Below are positions 7,194 to 15,996 of a DNA stretch of 34,521 bases, in pieces. The first letter of the stretch is position 1; the number at the start of each line of letters is the position of its first letter. The notes below the pieces were generated by a model. That model did not search any database and was not told where the DNA came from. It was given only the letters and a program-made list of their open reading frames with translations. The position numbers and the translations under genes were made by a program. This stretch comes from Pseudomonas sp. CAN1 (lineage in GTDB: Bacteria; Pseudomonadota; Gammaproteobacteria; Pseudomonadales; Pseudomonadaceae), in the NCBI RefSeq assembly GCF_030462585.1, contig NZ_JASMRU010000004.1, forward strand, positions 2,704 to 37,224, in the 5' to 3' direction.

Positions 7194-8206
7194 CAGCCTT
7201 CCTGGTGGTAGGCGGTGGCGCGTTCGACTTCTTCCTTCGAGCCGAGGAACACCGCAACACGCTGGTGCAGGCTGTCGGGCTGGATGTCGAGGATGCGCTG
7301 CTTGCCGTTGGTGGCGGCACCACCAGCCTGCTCGATGATGAAGGACATCGGGTTGGCTTCGTACATCAGGCGCAGCTTGCCGGGCTTCTCCGGCTCACGG
7401 GAGTCACGCGGGTACATGAACACACCGCCGCGGGTCAGGATGCGGTGCACGTCGGCCACCATGGAGGCGATCCAGCGCATGTTGTAGTTCTTGCCCAGCG
7501 GGCCTTCCTTGCCGGCCAGCAGCTCGCTGACGTAGCGCTGTACCGGGGCTTCCCAGTGGCGCTCGTTGGACATGTTGATGGCGAACTCGGCGGTGCTGGT
7601 CGGCACGCTGATGTTGTCGTGGGTCATCACGAAGCTGCCCAGCTCGCGGTCCAGGGTGAAGCCTTTCACGCCGTTGCCCAGGGTCAGGATCAGCATGGTC
7701 TGCGGGCCGTAGATGGCGTAGCCGGCGGCGACCTGGGTGGTGCCCGGCTGGAGGAAGGCTTCCTCGCGCAGGCTGTCGTTCTGGCTCAGGTATTCCTGCG
7801 GGCAGCGCAGTACCGAGAAGATGGTGCCGACCGAGACGTTGACGTCGATGTTGGAGGAGCCGTCCAGCGGGTCGAAGACCAGCAGGTAGGCGCCTTTGGG
7901 GTACTTGCCCGGAATCTGGTAGGGGTGGTCCATTTCCTCGGAGGCCATGCCGGCCAGGTTACCGGCCCACTCGTTGGCTTCCAGGAGGATTTCGTTGGAC
8001 AGCACGTCCAGCTTCTTCTGCACCTCGCCCTGCACGTTCTCGGTTTCCATGCTGCCGAGCACGCCGCCCAGCGCGCCCTTGGACACGGCGTGGCTGATCT
8101 CCTTGCACGCGCGGGCCACCACTTCCACGAGGTGACGCAGGTCGGCCGGGGTGTTGTGACTGCGGGTCTGCTCGATCAGGTAGCGGCTCAGGGTAACGCG
8201 GGACAT
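7193..8206 (-). CDS. fbp: Fructose-1,6-bisphosphatase, class I
   Basis: A 337-residue cytoplasmic enzyme that hydrolyses fructose-1,6-bisphosphate to fructose-6-phosphate, the committed step of gluconeogenesis, essential for growth on amino acids and organic acids in pseudomonads that lack phosphofructokinase. The metal-binding [13 protein letters not shown] is near residue 111, and the class I signature [20 protein letters not shown] lies near 275. The ATG at 8206 has GGAG six bases upstream; the frame extends upstream without a ribosome site. A candidate -10 (TAGAAT on the minus strand, 8245-8250) lies before it. It leads the cluster fbp > DUF924 > DUF3862 > blc. Confidence 0.96.
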   Translation of the reverse strand: MSRVTLSRYLIEQTRSHNTPADLRHLVEVVARACKEISHAVSKGALGGVLGSMETENVQGEVQKKLDVLSNEILLEANEWAGNLAGMASEEMDHPYQIPGKYPKGAYLLVFDPLDGSSNIDVNVSVGTIFSVLRCPQEYLSQNDSLREEAFLQPGTTQVAAGYAIYGPQTMLILTLGNGVKGFTLDRELGSFVMTHDNISVPTSTAEFAINMSNERHWEAPVQRYVSELLAGKEGPLGKNYNMRWIASMVADVHRILTRGGVFMYPRDSREPEKPGKLRLMYEANPMSFIIEQAGGAATNGKQRILDIQPDSLHQRVAVFLGSKEEVERATAYHQEG

Positions 8207-8384
8207 GGAAGACTCCAGGGGAGAAGATAGAAAAATCAGGGCGCATTCTAGCGTGTCCAGGACAGCAATGCCTCCCTGACGCAGGTCTCGTCGCCTGCTT
8301 GGAGCCCGCCGGACACGGGCAGTTCCCCACGGCAGGGCGACACCGCGACCTTCGGCCGCGCGGCGACTCGTCCGCTGCAAAGCA

Positions 8385-8420
8385 AGCGGGGTGACGGCCG
8401 TCACTGCCCGTCACCCCGCT
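8385..8420 (-). terminator. Terminator of estA
   Basis: AGCGGGGTGACGG at 8385-8397 pairs perfectly over 13 bp with 8408-8420. On the minus strand the stem is followed by TTGCTTTGC, a modest T-rich tail, 18 bases beyond the estA stop. Confidence 0.7.
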
Positions 8421-8437
8421 GCGCTCGTTTCAGGCGA

Positions 8438-10345
8438 TCAGAAGTCCAGGCTGAGTGCCAGGTTCACGCCTTGAGCCAGGTCGTCGCTGCTGCGGTGCGC
8501 GCTGTAGCCGCCGCGCAGGGTCAGCTCCGGGGTCAGCTTCTGGGCAACGCCGATGGTGGCGCGCTGCAGGTGGCTCTGCGGGGTGTAGCCCTGCAGGCTG
8601 AAGCCGATGTCGGGCAGGCTGGTGAAGTTCATGCCGACGTTCTGGGTGTCGTCGGCGTACTCGCGCTCCACTGCAACCTCACCGAACAGCTGGGTCTGCG
8701 GCGAAACATCGAACTTGCCCTGCAGGCCCACGCCCAGGCGACGGGAATAGCGGGTCTGCTCGTCATAGGCCAGCGCGGTGGAACGGCCGCTGCCTTCCTC
8801 GTAGCCATCCACCTTCACCCGCGCCCAGTCGGCGCTGACGAAGGGCGACAGGTGCCAGTTCTCGCCACCCTGGGCGATGTCGTAGCCGATGCGACCGCTG
8901 AAGGCCAGCAGGCTGCCGTCGGTATCGGCCTTCTCCTCGACCTCGTGGTCGATGATGGAGAACTTGCGGTTCGCCTCGTCGAAGTCGAGCTTGCCGCCGG
9001 TCACCGAGGCATCGGCCCACCAGCGGTTCTGCTGGAACTGCACGAACAGGCTGCCCAGGTAGCTGTTGAGCTTGTAGTCGGAGTCGTTGGAGCCAAGCTC
9101 CAGCTTCTGCCGGTAGAAGCCCAAAGAGCCGCCGACACGCCAGGCGTCGTCGAGGCGGTAGCTGGTGCCCAGGGTCAGGTTGGCGCCATAGCCATCGCCG
9201 TCGGCCGCGCTGTCCTGGTCGTCGTAGTCCAGGTGCTGCGCACCGCCGCTGACGAAGCCGCGCCACTGGCCGGTGCCCTGCCAGCTCTCCCAGTCGGACA
9301 GCCACTGGCTGCGCAGCTGGTCCTGGTAGGCGTTGTAGGTACCTAGCGCCATCTCCGGCAGCATGGTCGCTTCCCACGGCGCGGAGAGCACCGAATAGGC
9401 GTAGTCGGCGATCAGCGTCTGGCCGGCGATGGTCGGGTGCACGCCGTCGTTGAAGATCAGCTTGGTCGGATCGGGGTTGGTGCCGTGGCGGCCGTAGACC
9501 GCGTTCTCCGGGCAGCTGTTGCCGCTGAAGCAGGTGCCGATCAGGTTCTGGTCGGTGGCCAGGCCGTAGGCGCCCGGATTGGCCAGCACTTCCTTGAACA
9601 TCGCCGGGATGTTCAGCGGAATGACGTTGGCGTTGGAGGCGGCCAGCTGGCTGACCAGCTCCTGGTTGAAGATGCCCGACAGCTCGGTGCCGAAGGACTC
9701 CAGCGCGGTGCCGTTGGTGGCCGGGGTCTGGCCGAGGTCGGGCAGCAGCCAGACCATGATGTAGCGCGCCCCGGCGTTGTGCAGCGCATCCACGCTGTCC
9801 ACCAGGCGGCCGGCAGCGGCGCGGGCGGTGGGGTCGTTGGTGATGCGCAGCTGGAGGAAGTCGTTGCCGCCGCCGGTGAGGTAGTACAGCGCATTCGGGT
9901 CGGCGCGATTGTTCACCAGGTAGCCGTCGCGGGTGCGGGTGTCGGAGCCGGAGGTGACGGTCGAGCCGCCGGCAGCGGTGATCGAATCGTAGATCTGGTC
10001 GGTGCGGTAACCGCCGACTGCCCAGTTGTTGCCGTCGACGGTGCCGGGCACCAGCGAGGTCGAGGGGTTCAGGTCGGCGGCGTTGATGCCCAGCTTGCCG
10101 CCCAGGATCATCGGCGCGGTGGGGCCGAAGATCTCGCCGCTGCCGTCCAGGTAGGTCGGGCCGACGCGGTTGGTGAAGCGGGTGCTGGCACCGGCCGGGC
10201 CGCCGGCATCGGCGAACTGGCCGGAATCGCTCAGGCTGTCGCCGAAGACGACCATGGTGGAATACGGCGAAGGGGCTGCTAAGGCCTGTGCGGCAATGGC
10301 CATCGCGCACGCAGCCGCCAGCGGGGTGAGCGCCTTTCTGATCAT
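8438..10345 (-). CDS. estA: EstA, GDSL-family autotransporter esterase
   Basis: A 635-residue outer-membrane esterase (P. aeruginosa EstA is about 646). Signal peptide 1-24 ends ALA; the mature protein begins APSPYSTMVVFGDSLSD, with nucleophile Ser37. The GGGNDF block and NDGVHPT supply the remaining GDSL residues (oxyanion Asn; Asp and His). From about residue 330 the C-terminal 12-strand barrel begins, ending LALSLDF with the terminal Phe used by the BAM machinery. The passenger is displayed on the cell surface and in P. aeruginosa affects rhamnolipid production and motility. The ATG at 10345 has GGAG seven bases upstream; the frame runs eleven codons further without support. It lies 101 bases after the DUF3999 gene and may have its own promoter in that gap. 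Confidence 0.96.
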   Translation of the reverse strand: MIRKALTPLAAACAMAIAAQALAAPSPYSTMVVFGDSLSDSGQFADAGGPAGASTRFTNRVGPTYLDGSGEIFGPTAPMILGGKLGINAADLNPSTSLVPGTVDGNNWAVGGYRTDQIYDSITAAGGSTVTSGSDTRTRDGYLVNNRADPNALYYLTGGGNDFLQLRITNDPTARAAAGRLVDSVDALHNAGARYIMVWLLPDLGQTPATNGTALESFGTELSGIFNQELVSQLAASNANVIPLNIPAMFKEVLANPGAYGLATDQNLIGTCFSGNSCPENAVYGRHGTNPDPTKLIFNDGVHPTIAGQTLIADYAYSVLSAPWEATMLPEMALGTYNAYQDQLRSQWLSDWESWQGTGQWRGFVSGGAQHLDYDDQDSAADGDGYGANLTLGTSYRLDDAWRVGGSLGFYRQKLELGSNDSDYKLNSYLGSLFVQFQQNRWWADASVTGGKLDFDEANRKFSIIDHEVEEKADTDGSLLAFSGRIGYDIAQGGENWHLSPFVSADWARVKVDGYEEGSGRSTALAYDEQTRYSRRLGVGLQGKFDVSPQTQLFGEVAVEREYADDTQNVGMNFTSLPDIGFSLQGYTPQSHLQRATIGVAQKLTPELTLRGGYSAHRSSDDLAQGVNLALSLDF

Positions 10346-10446
10346 TCTGCTACTCCATGCTTTGTTGTTATTTGGCAATCAGAACAAGCAAGACAGTATC
10401 AGAATTTCTACAGGCGACACCCCTATCTTGCGGCGATCCGCGTCGA

Positions 10447-11811
10447 TCAGCTCGCCTGACGGTTACTCCGCAGCAGGCTCAGCGCCATCAGCGCGAGCAG
10501 GCCGACACCCGCCAGCAGCAGCGCCCACAGGCCGTAGCGTTTCCAGTGGGTATCGGCTTTGGCGGCATTCTCCGGCGGCACCGATACCGGCGCTTGCAGG
10601 GTGCCCTTGAGCCGCGCCTCGCCCATGCTGGCCAGGCGCTTGGGCTCGTAGCCGGGCACCAGGGTGCTCAGCGGCAGGCTGCCGTCGCTGATGGAGCTGC
10701 CGCCTACCGCCAGTTCGTAGGGCGCACCGCCGCGGGCAAGGAACACCAGCTCGCTGGCGCGCACGCCGACACTCAGGTGCGCGGTGGAACCGCCCAGGCC
10801 ACCGCCGCGCGAATCCACCTGCAGGCGCAGCTGGCTCACAGTGCCGCCCGGCAGCTCCAGCACTTCCTGGGTGATCTCGCCGCCCTGCCCCGGCAGGCGG
10901 TACAGCACGCCGCGCGCCAGCGGGGCCCACTGCACCTTGTCGCCCTGGCGACCGGAGATCACCACCGGCGCCAGGGTGTTGTCCTGCTGCAGGGGAATCC
11001 GCACGCGCTCCACCGGCAGCGCCAGCGGCAGGCTCCAGCTGAAATCGCCATTGCTGTCGGCCTTGGCCACCAGCGGCTCGGACCAGAGCATCGGTGTCGG
11101 CCCGGTGCTGCTGCGGCTGCCGCTCAAGGTAGCGCCGACCAGCTGCGCGGCCTGCTCCGGCGACTCCCACCACAGGCGCAGGTAACGTGCCGTCTCGCCC
11201 GGCAGGGTGATGCTGTTCTGCTCGATGCGCTGGCCATTGAAATCCAGCCGTGCCAGCTGCCCTTCGCCCAGCGAGCGCCAGTGCTCCAGGTCATCGCTGG
11301 CCTCGATGCGCAGGCGCTGGAAGCCGTCGCCATCAGCGGTCCAGTCCAGTTGCAGGCGGTCCAGCGGCAGGTCGCCGGAACCGGTTTCCAGCAGCCAGCC
11401 GCGCAGCACCTGGGTCTTGTCCTGGGCCGGCGAGCTGGGGGTAATTTCGAGGATGGTGCCGGTGGTGCTGCGGACGATCTTCAGGTTGTCGCCGGCCGCG
11501 CTGCCGGAGGTGCCGCGCAACGGGAAGATGCGCGCCTGTACTTCGCTGCGCACCTCCTTTTCGCTGGCCGCCGTGGTGCGCAGGCTGTAGGGCAGCGCCT
11601 CGCCTTCGGCGTTGAAGATGCGCACGTCGCGCAGGTCGCCATGGCGCGCGGCGAACAGCACGTCGATGGGTAGCTGCACGCGGTACCAGGGGCCGTTGCC
11701 GGAAACTTCCAGCGGCACGCGGTGGGCGAAATCCGCCGGAGTCGGCGCCGCACTGGCGTGGCTGGCGAGCAGGCAGGCGCCGGCGAGCAGGACGATCTGG
11801 TTCAACTTCAT
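10447..11811 (-). CDS. DUF3999 periplasmic protein with C-terminal membrane anchor
   Basis: A 454-residue protein with signal peptide 1-21 (ending SHASA), a long beta-rich periplasmic region starting TPADFAHRVPLEVSGNGPWY, and one C-terminal membrane helix (about 430-448, LLLAGVGLLALMALSLL) followed by a short Arg-containing tail. The central part (about 165-230, 'RLRIEASDDLEHWRSLGEG', 'ARYLRLWWE') looks like a galactose-binding/discoidin-type jelly roll, suggesting a sugar or polymer ligand. Its ATG overlaps the DUF2339 stop by four bases (ATGA), so the pair is translationally coupled. Family DUF3999 has no known function; the partnership with DUF2339 is consistent in pseudomonads as I recall. 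Confidence 0.88.
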   Translation of the reverse strand: MKLNQIVLLAGACLLASHASAAPTPADFAHRVPLEVSGNGPWYRVQLPIDVLFAARHGDLRDVRIFNAEGEALPYSLRTTAASEKEVRSEVQARIFPLRGTSGSAAGDNLKIVRSTTGTILEITPSSPAQDKTQVLRGWLLETGSGDLPLDRLQLDWTADGDGFQRLRIEASDDLEHWRSLGEGQLARLDFNGQRIEQNSITLPGETARYLRLWWESPEQAAQLVGATLSGSRSSTGPTPMLWSEPLVAKADSNGDFSWSLPLALPVERVRIPLQQDNTLAPVVISGRQGDKVQWAPLARGVLYRLPGQGGEITQEVLELPGGTVSQLRLQVDSRGGGLGGSTAHLSVGVRASELVFLARGGAPYELAVGGSSISDGSLPLSTLVPGYEPKRLASMGEARLKGTLQAPVSVPPENAAKADTHWKRYGLWALLLAGVGLLALMALSLLRSNRQAS

Positions 11812-14800
11812 GCGGAGGGTTGCTCCTGTTGCGAGTGCTCTTCCTCCGCCGGCCGACGCGGCGGCAGCGGGGCGAAGTAGCCGACGATCAGCATCAGCAC
11901 GCCGACGCCGATGAAGGAAATGATGCGTTCCAAACTGCCGCCGCTGGCACGGTCAACGAGGAACAGCTTGATCACCACCACGACCAGCAGCACCGCGCCG
12001 ACCAGCCAGAAATCGCGGCGGCCGCGCAGGTGCCCGGCGATCATCAGGCCCAGGGCGATCAGCGCCCAGACGATGGACAGCCCGGCCTGCACCAGCATGG
12101 ACTGGCTCAGGGAGTCGAACTCGAACGGCACGCCGCCCCAGTGGTGCGCGGTGCGGCACACGGCCATGGTCAACAGGGCGAACAGCGAAGCGCCCAGCAC
12201 CGCCTGCACCGGCAGGCGCAGGGTTGGCTCGGCCACGCCCAGTTGCGGCAGGCCCAGGCGCGTCCACTGGAAAATCGCCGCCAGCACGATGAGCATGCCC
12301 AGCTCGAGTGGGTTCACCAGCGGCAGGTAGGGCAGCGGGTCGGCCGCGCCATTGCTGAACAGGTTGACCAGCCAGAACCAGCCCAGCAGCGCCAGGGCCA
12401 CGGGCGCTGCGGCGATGGCGCGGTACTCGCGCTCGAACGCTGCCACCGGCCATGGCAGGCGTGCGACGCCGCCCATGAGGATCAGGAACAGGCTCGGCAC
12501 CAGCGCCCAGCCCAGCCAGCGCCAGGCGTTGTAATGCTCGGCCAGGGCGAAGAACAGGTAGCGCAGCTCCAGCGCCAGCACGCCGAGAATCAGCCAGCAG
12601 CCCAGCACGTGGGCCGCCTGTGCGGCACGGCGTGGCAGCAGAGCGTCGAGCCGGCGCAGGGTGAAGAAGTGCACCGCGAACACCGCCAGCCAACCGAGCC
12701 AGCCCAGTTCCGCCAGCGGGTGGTATTGCAGGTTCCAGGCGCTGGCCAGCGCCACCAGCGCCAGCGGCACCAGCGCCAGGCACAGCAGCGCCAGCGCGCG
12801 CCATTGCTCGCGACGCGCCAGCAGCGACCAGAGTCCGACGCTGACCGCCGCCACCAGCAGCGCCACGTGTTCACGCATCTCCACGGGCACGAAGCGGGCG
12901 ATTTCCCAGACCGCGGTCAGCGCCCACCAGCCGGCGCCCCAGACCAGCAGCAGCTGCGACAGCTGCTCCAGGCCAAGTCCGCCCAGTGCCAGGTTGCGCT
13001 CGCGTTCGCTGGCCCGGTGCAGGCGCCAGGAGCCGACCAGCGCGGCCAGCGCCAGCACTGTCGGGGTCCAGAAGCCCATGTGCGCCAGCGGTTTCAGGCC
13101 CTCGCTGGGCAGGTCGCCGAACAGCGCCGAGCCGCCGAGCAGGAAGGCACCGGCACCGATCACCTGCAGCACCAGGCCGAAGATGAACGCGGCGCGCTGC
13201 TGCAACTGCAGGCTCAGCCAGAGGATCAGCAGGCCGCTGCCCGCCCAGACCGCCGCGGCGGTGCGCCACGGCAGCACGAACAGCACGGCGAGGTTGATGA
13301 AGACCAGGCCCAGCAGCAGCACCACACTCAAGCCGAGCATCAGCCGGCGGTCGTCGCGCACCATGGAATCGCGTGCGGCGATCAGCATGCCGGCGATCAG
13401 CGCCAGGCCGATCAGCGAAGCCGTCACCAACCCGCGCCAGCCCGAGCCGAGTACGCCGCTGCCCTCCTGAGCGCCGTGCAGATGCAGGAGGAACACCGCG
13501 CCGCCGAGCAACTGCACCACAAAGGCGCAGGCCAGGAAGGTCCGCGAACGCAGGCGCAGCGCGGCGAACAGCGTGGCCAGCCCGGCCACCGCCCAGGTCA
13601 TGGCGGTGCCATCGGCGCCCATCAGCAGCGGCGCGATCAGGTAGAGGAAAGCCAGGCCAAACGTCGCCAGGACCGGACGTGCACCCGGCTCCCAGCTGCG
13701 CAGGGTCTGCGCATCGGCATTGCGCAGGTTCCAGAAGCTGAACAGCAGTGCCACACCGAGCATCAGCGCACCCAGCGGGGCGCCTTCGAGCAGCGTCAGC
13801 GACTGTGGGTCGGCATGCAGGCCGGCGAGGAATGCCAGCGCTGCGCCGACCTGCAGCAACAAGGCGAAGATGCGCGCCAGTGGCCGCTGCTGACGCAGGC
13901 CGAGCCAGAAGATGCCGGCGCCTTCCACCGCCCAGGCGGCGGAGGTCCAGCGTGCATCCAGGCCCAGCGGGATCGCCAGGGTGCCGAACACCACGCCCAG
14001 CGCCAGGCAGGTCTCCACCAGCAGCAGCGCGCGGCCGGCGGTGCGCCCGGCCAGCACACGGGCAATGACCATGTAGAACAGGCCCAGCGCCAGGGCGCTG
14101 AACGCCGCGCCGAACTCCAGGTGCTGGATGATCGCGTACTGCAGGCCGAAGCCCACCAGCGGCGTGCCGAACAGCACGGTGCCGTCGACGTAGTCGGTCT
14201 GCCGCGTCGACCAGCGCAGCAGCGCCTCGCGAGAATCGTCCTCCGGCGCGCCAGCTGCTTCGCGCAGGCGACGGCGGGCGAACAGCAGGCCGATGGCGAC
14301 GTAGGTGAGGAAGAACAGGATCAGGAACGGCTCGGTCGTGCCGAACAGCTCCGGCTTGTAGGAGCGCAGGCCCCAGGCCAGACCAATGCCGAAGGTGCCG
14401 AAGAAGCCGATCAGGTTGAGCATCCGCCAGGCCTTGAACCAGGCGATGGCGAAGATGCCGGCGTTGAGCAGGGCGAAGTAGCTGAACAGCGCGACGTGGC
14501 TGCCACCGCCGGTAGAGGCCAGGATCGGCGCGGCGAAACCACCCAGCGCGGCAGCGGCGGCGAGGCCCAGGGCGTCCTGCAGGATCGCGAGTATCGCCGA
14601 GAACAGGGTAACCGCCACCAGCAATACGAAGCCGGCGTTCGGGTCGATCAGCACTTCACCATGGTTCATCGCCGGGTACAGCTTGATGCTGGCGAACACC
14701 GTCAGGTAGAGCACGGCGATGCCGGTACCCTGGAGGATCAGTGCATAGGCCGGGCGCCGATGACGCAGCCACCAGCCCAGGCCTAGCAGTGCCAGCGCGG

Positions 14801-15524
14801 CGGCTGCAGTGCCGAGGTACGGCCCCTGCGGCGGCATGGTCATGCCTTCGGTGGCGTAGCGCAGCAGGAAGGCCAGGCCGAGGAACAGCAGCACCACGCC
14901 GACGCGCAGCACGGTGTTGCCGCCCAGCAGCCAATCGCGGGCGGCGCCGAAGGCTCGGTCAAGTACGGAGGGAGTGGGCGGCGGCGGCGGTGCTGGCGGC
15001 GCGGCGGGAGCAGGCTGCGGTCGTGCAGCGGGCTCTGCGGCGCGGACCTGCGGCGCGGGGCTTTCCAGCGGTTCGAGCACCAGGTTCGACCACTCGACGG
15101 GCGCTTCCTCCCCTACGGCGGCAGCCGGAGCCGTCTCGGCGGCGGGCAGTTCGATGTCCCAGTCCAGCTCGGTGGCAGCTGGCTCGGCGACGGTCGCCTG
15201 CGGCTCGGGCGCAGTCTCGCTCGGCTCGGTGGGCAGCGTCGGGGCCAGGTCAGGCGCCTCGTACTCCACATCCGGCAGCGGCGTGCGCTCGGCGCGTTGC
15301 TCCACCTTCAGCAGGCGCTCATACAGGGCCTGGGTGCCCTGCTCGAAGCGCTCGCCGAAAGCCTTGAGCTCCTGGCGCAGCGCACCGTTCTCGCGCTTGA
15401 GTTCCATCAGCACGATGCTCTGCCCCAGTGCGAGGCCGGCTACCGCACCCAATACCGCCCCGGTGATCGACTCGCCCGCAGCGGCGCCGATGACCAGGCC
15501 GACCAGCATGAAAATCCATTGCAT
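11808..15524 (-). CDS. DUF2339 giant polytopic membrane protein
   Basis: A 1238-residue inner-membrane protein. Residues 1-24 form a Gly/Ala-rich helix (MQWIFMLVGLVIGAAAGESI), then a second short hydrophobic stretch, a coiled coil (about 38-75, 'ELKRENGALRQELKAF'), an acidic Ala/Pro-rich linker (about 75-195) ending in a proline run, and from about residue 205 more than twenty hydrophobic helices to 'GYFAPLPPRRP' and a Glu/Gln tail. This is the layout of DUF2339, whose function is unknown. The ATG at 15524 has AAGGA eight bases upstream; the in-frame extension to 15623 has no such site and crosses likely promoter sequence. It is coupled to the DUF3999 gene by a four-base overlap. A long antisense frame on the plus strand is a codon-bias shadow. 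Confidence 0.92.
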   Translation of the reverse strand: MQWIFMLVGLVIGAAAGESITGAVLGAVAGLALGQSIVLMELKRENGALRQELKAFGERFEQGTQALYERLLKVEQRAERTPLPDVEYEAPDLAPTLPTEPSETAPEPQATVAEPAATELDWDIELPAAETAPAAAVGEEAPVEWSNLVLEPLESPAPQVRAAEPAARPQPAPAAPPAPPPPPTPSVLDRAFGAARDWLLGGNTVLRVGVVLLFLGLAFLLRYATEGMTMPPQGPYLGTAAAALALLGLGWWLRHRRPAYALILQGTGIAVLYLTVFASIKLYPAMNHGEVLIDPNAGFVLLVAVTLFSAILAILQDALGLAAAAALGGFAAPILASTGGGSHVALFSYFALLNAGIFAIAWFKAWRMLNLIGFFGTFGIGLAWGLRSYKPELFGTTEPFLILFFLTYVAIGLLFARRRLREAAGAPEDDSREALLRWSTRQTDYVDGTVLFGTPLVGFGLQYAIIQHLEFGAAFSALALGLFYMVIARVLAGRTAGRALLLVETCLALGVVFGTLAIPLGLDARWTSAAWAVEGAGIFWLGLRQQRPLARIFALLLQVGAALAFLAGLHADPQSLTLLEGAPLGALMLGVALLFSFWNLRNADAQTLRSWEPGARPVLATFGLAFLYLIAPLLMGADGTAMTWAVAGLATLFAALRLRSRTFLACAFVVQLLGGAVFLLHLHGAQEGSGVLGSGWRGLVTASLIGLALIAGMLIAARDSMVRDDRRLMLGLSVVLLLGLVFINLAVLFVLPWRTAAAVWAGSGLLILWLSLQLQQRAAFIFGLVLQVIGAGAFLLGGSALFGDLPSEGLKPLAHMGFWTPTVLALAALVGSWRLHRASERERNLALGGLGLEQLSQLLLVWGAGWWALTAVWEIARFVPVEMREHVALLVAAVSVGLWSLLARREQWRALALLCLALVPLALVALASAWNLQYHPLAELGWLGWLAVFAVHFFTLRRLDALLPRRAAQAAHVLGCWLILGVLALELRYLFFALAEHYNAWRWLGWALVPSLFLILMGGVARLPWPVAAFEREYRAIAAAPVALALLGWFWLVNLFSNGAADPLPYLPLVNPLELGMLIVLAAIFQWTRLGLPQLGVAEPTLRLPVQAVLGASLFALLTMAVCRTAHHWGGVPFEFDSLSQSMLVQAGLSIVWALIALGLMIAGHLRGRRDFWLVGAVLLVVVVIKLFLVDRASGGSLERIISFIGVGVLMLIVGYFAPLPPRRPAEEEHSQQEQPSA

Positions 15525-15737
15525 GCTTTCGAATCCTTGAGGTTCTTTGCGAATCCATCCCGACCCGGACGGCAAGGTCCGGGAGGCTGAGTATATCGGC
15601 CCAAGTCCCTGGCCTGCGTCCACTATCTCTCAGCTTCACAGGATCAGACGTCGCGATCCCCCTGCCCAGCCACGTGGTGCGCTGCGAATTGTTGCCGCGT
15701 GCCATCCCGTCCAGCGCCGGCGCTGTCGGGAAATATG

Positions 15738-15834
15738 TTCGCGAGCAAGCTCGCTCCTACGAAGAGCTGGCGATTGCCCAGCTTTTTCCCACCGAACGGG
15801 TTTGGCCGACTGTAGGAGCGAGCTTGCTCGCGAA
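15738..15834. repeat. Pair of inverted REP-like elements
   Basis: 15738-15760 (TTCGCGAGC…GCTCCTAC) and 15812-15834 (GTAGGAGCG…GCTCGCGAA) are the same element as at 5524-5593 but here face head to head, 51 bases apart. They occupy the 472-base gap between the DUF2339 start and the typA stop. The spacer carries nothing I recognise. Confidence 0.85.
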
Positions 15835-15881
15835 CCCGCCCAGCACCAGAACAGGCGAGTGATCCGCTCGCTTTTCGTAGT

Positions 15882-15913
15882 GCGGATAACGCTGGCGCGT
15901 TATGCGCCCTACG
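15882..15913. repeat. Interspersed repeat, GCGGATAACGC…GCGTTATGCGCCCTACG type
   Basis: The sequence GCGGATAACGC-TGGC-GCGTTATGCGC folds around the paired GATAACGC/GCGTTATG halves. A second copy lies at 27685-27717 with a slightly different loop. This is a family distinct from the GTAGGAG REP elements. Confidence 0.7.
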
Positions 15914-15955
15914 GTCAGGCCCCAGCGCCCGAGCCGGGCCTTGCGACAGGCAAAA

Positions 15956-15983
15956 AAAAAGCCGGGCATAAGCCCGGCTTTTT
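15956..15983 (-). terminator. Terminator of typA
   Basis: AAAAAGCCGGGC and GCCCGGCTTTTT form a 12-bp stem with loop ATAA. On the minus strand it is followed by a long T-run (nine in total), 14 bases beyond the typA stop. Confidence 0.9.
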
Positions 15984-15996
15984 CACTGCAGATCGA

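Noticed and set aside
11820-14786. 988-codon plus-strand frame antisense to the DUF2339 gene
   Set aside because: Gln/Arg/His-rich with no recognisable domain, no ribosome site, and exactly opposite a well-supported membrane protein; a by-product of high GC at third positions.
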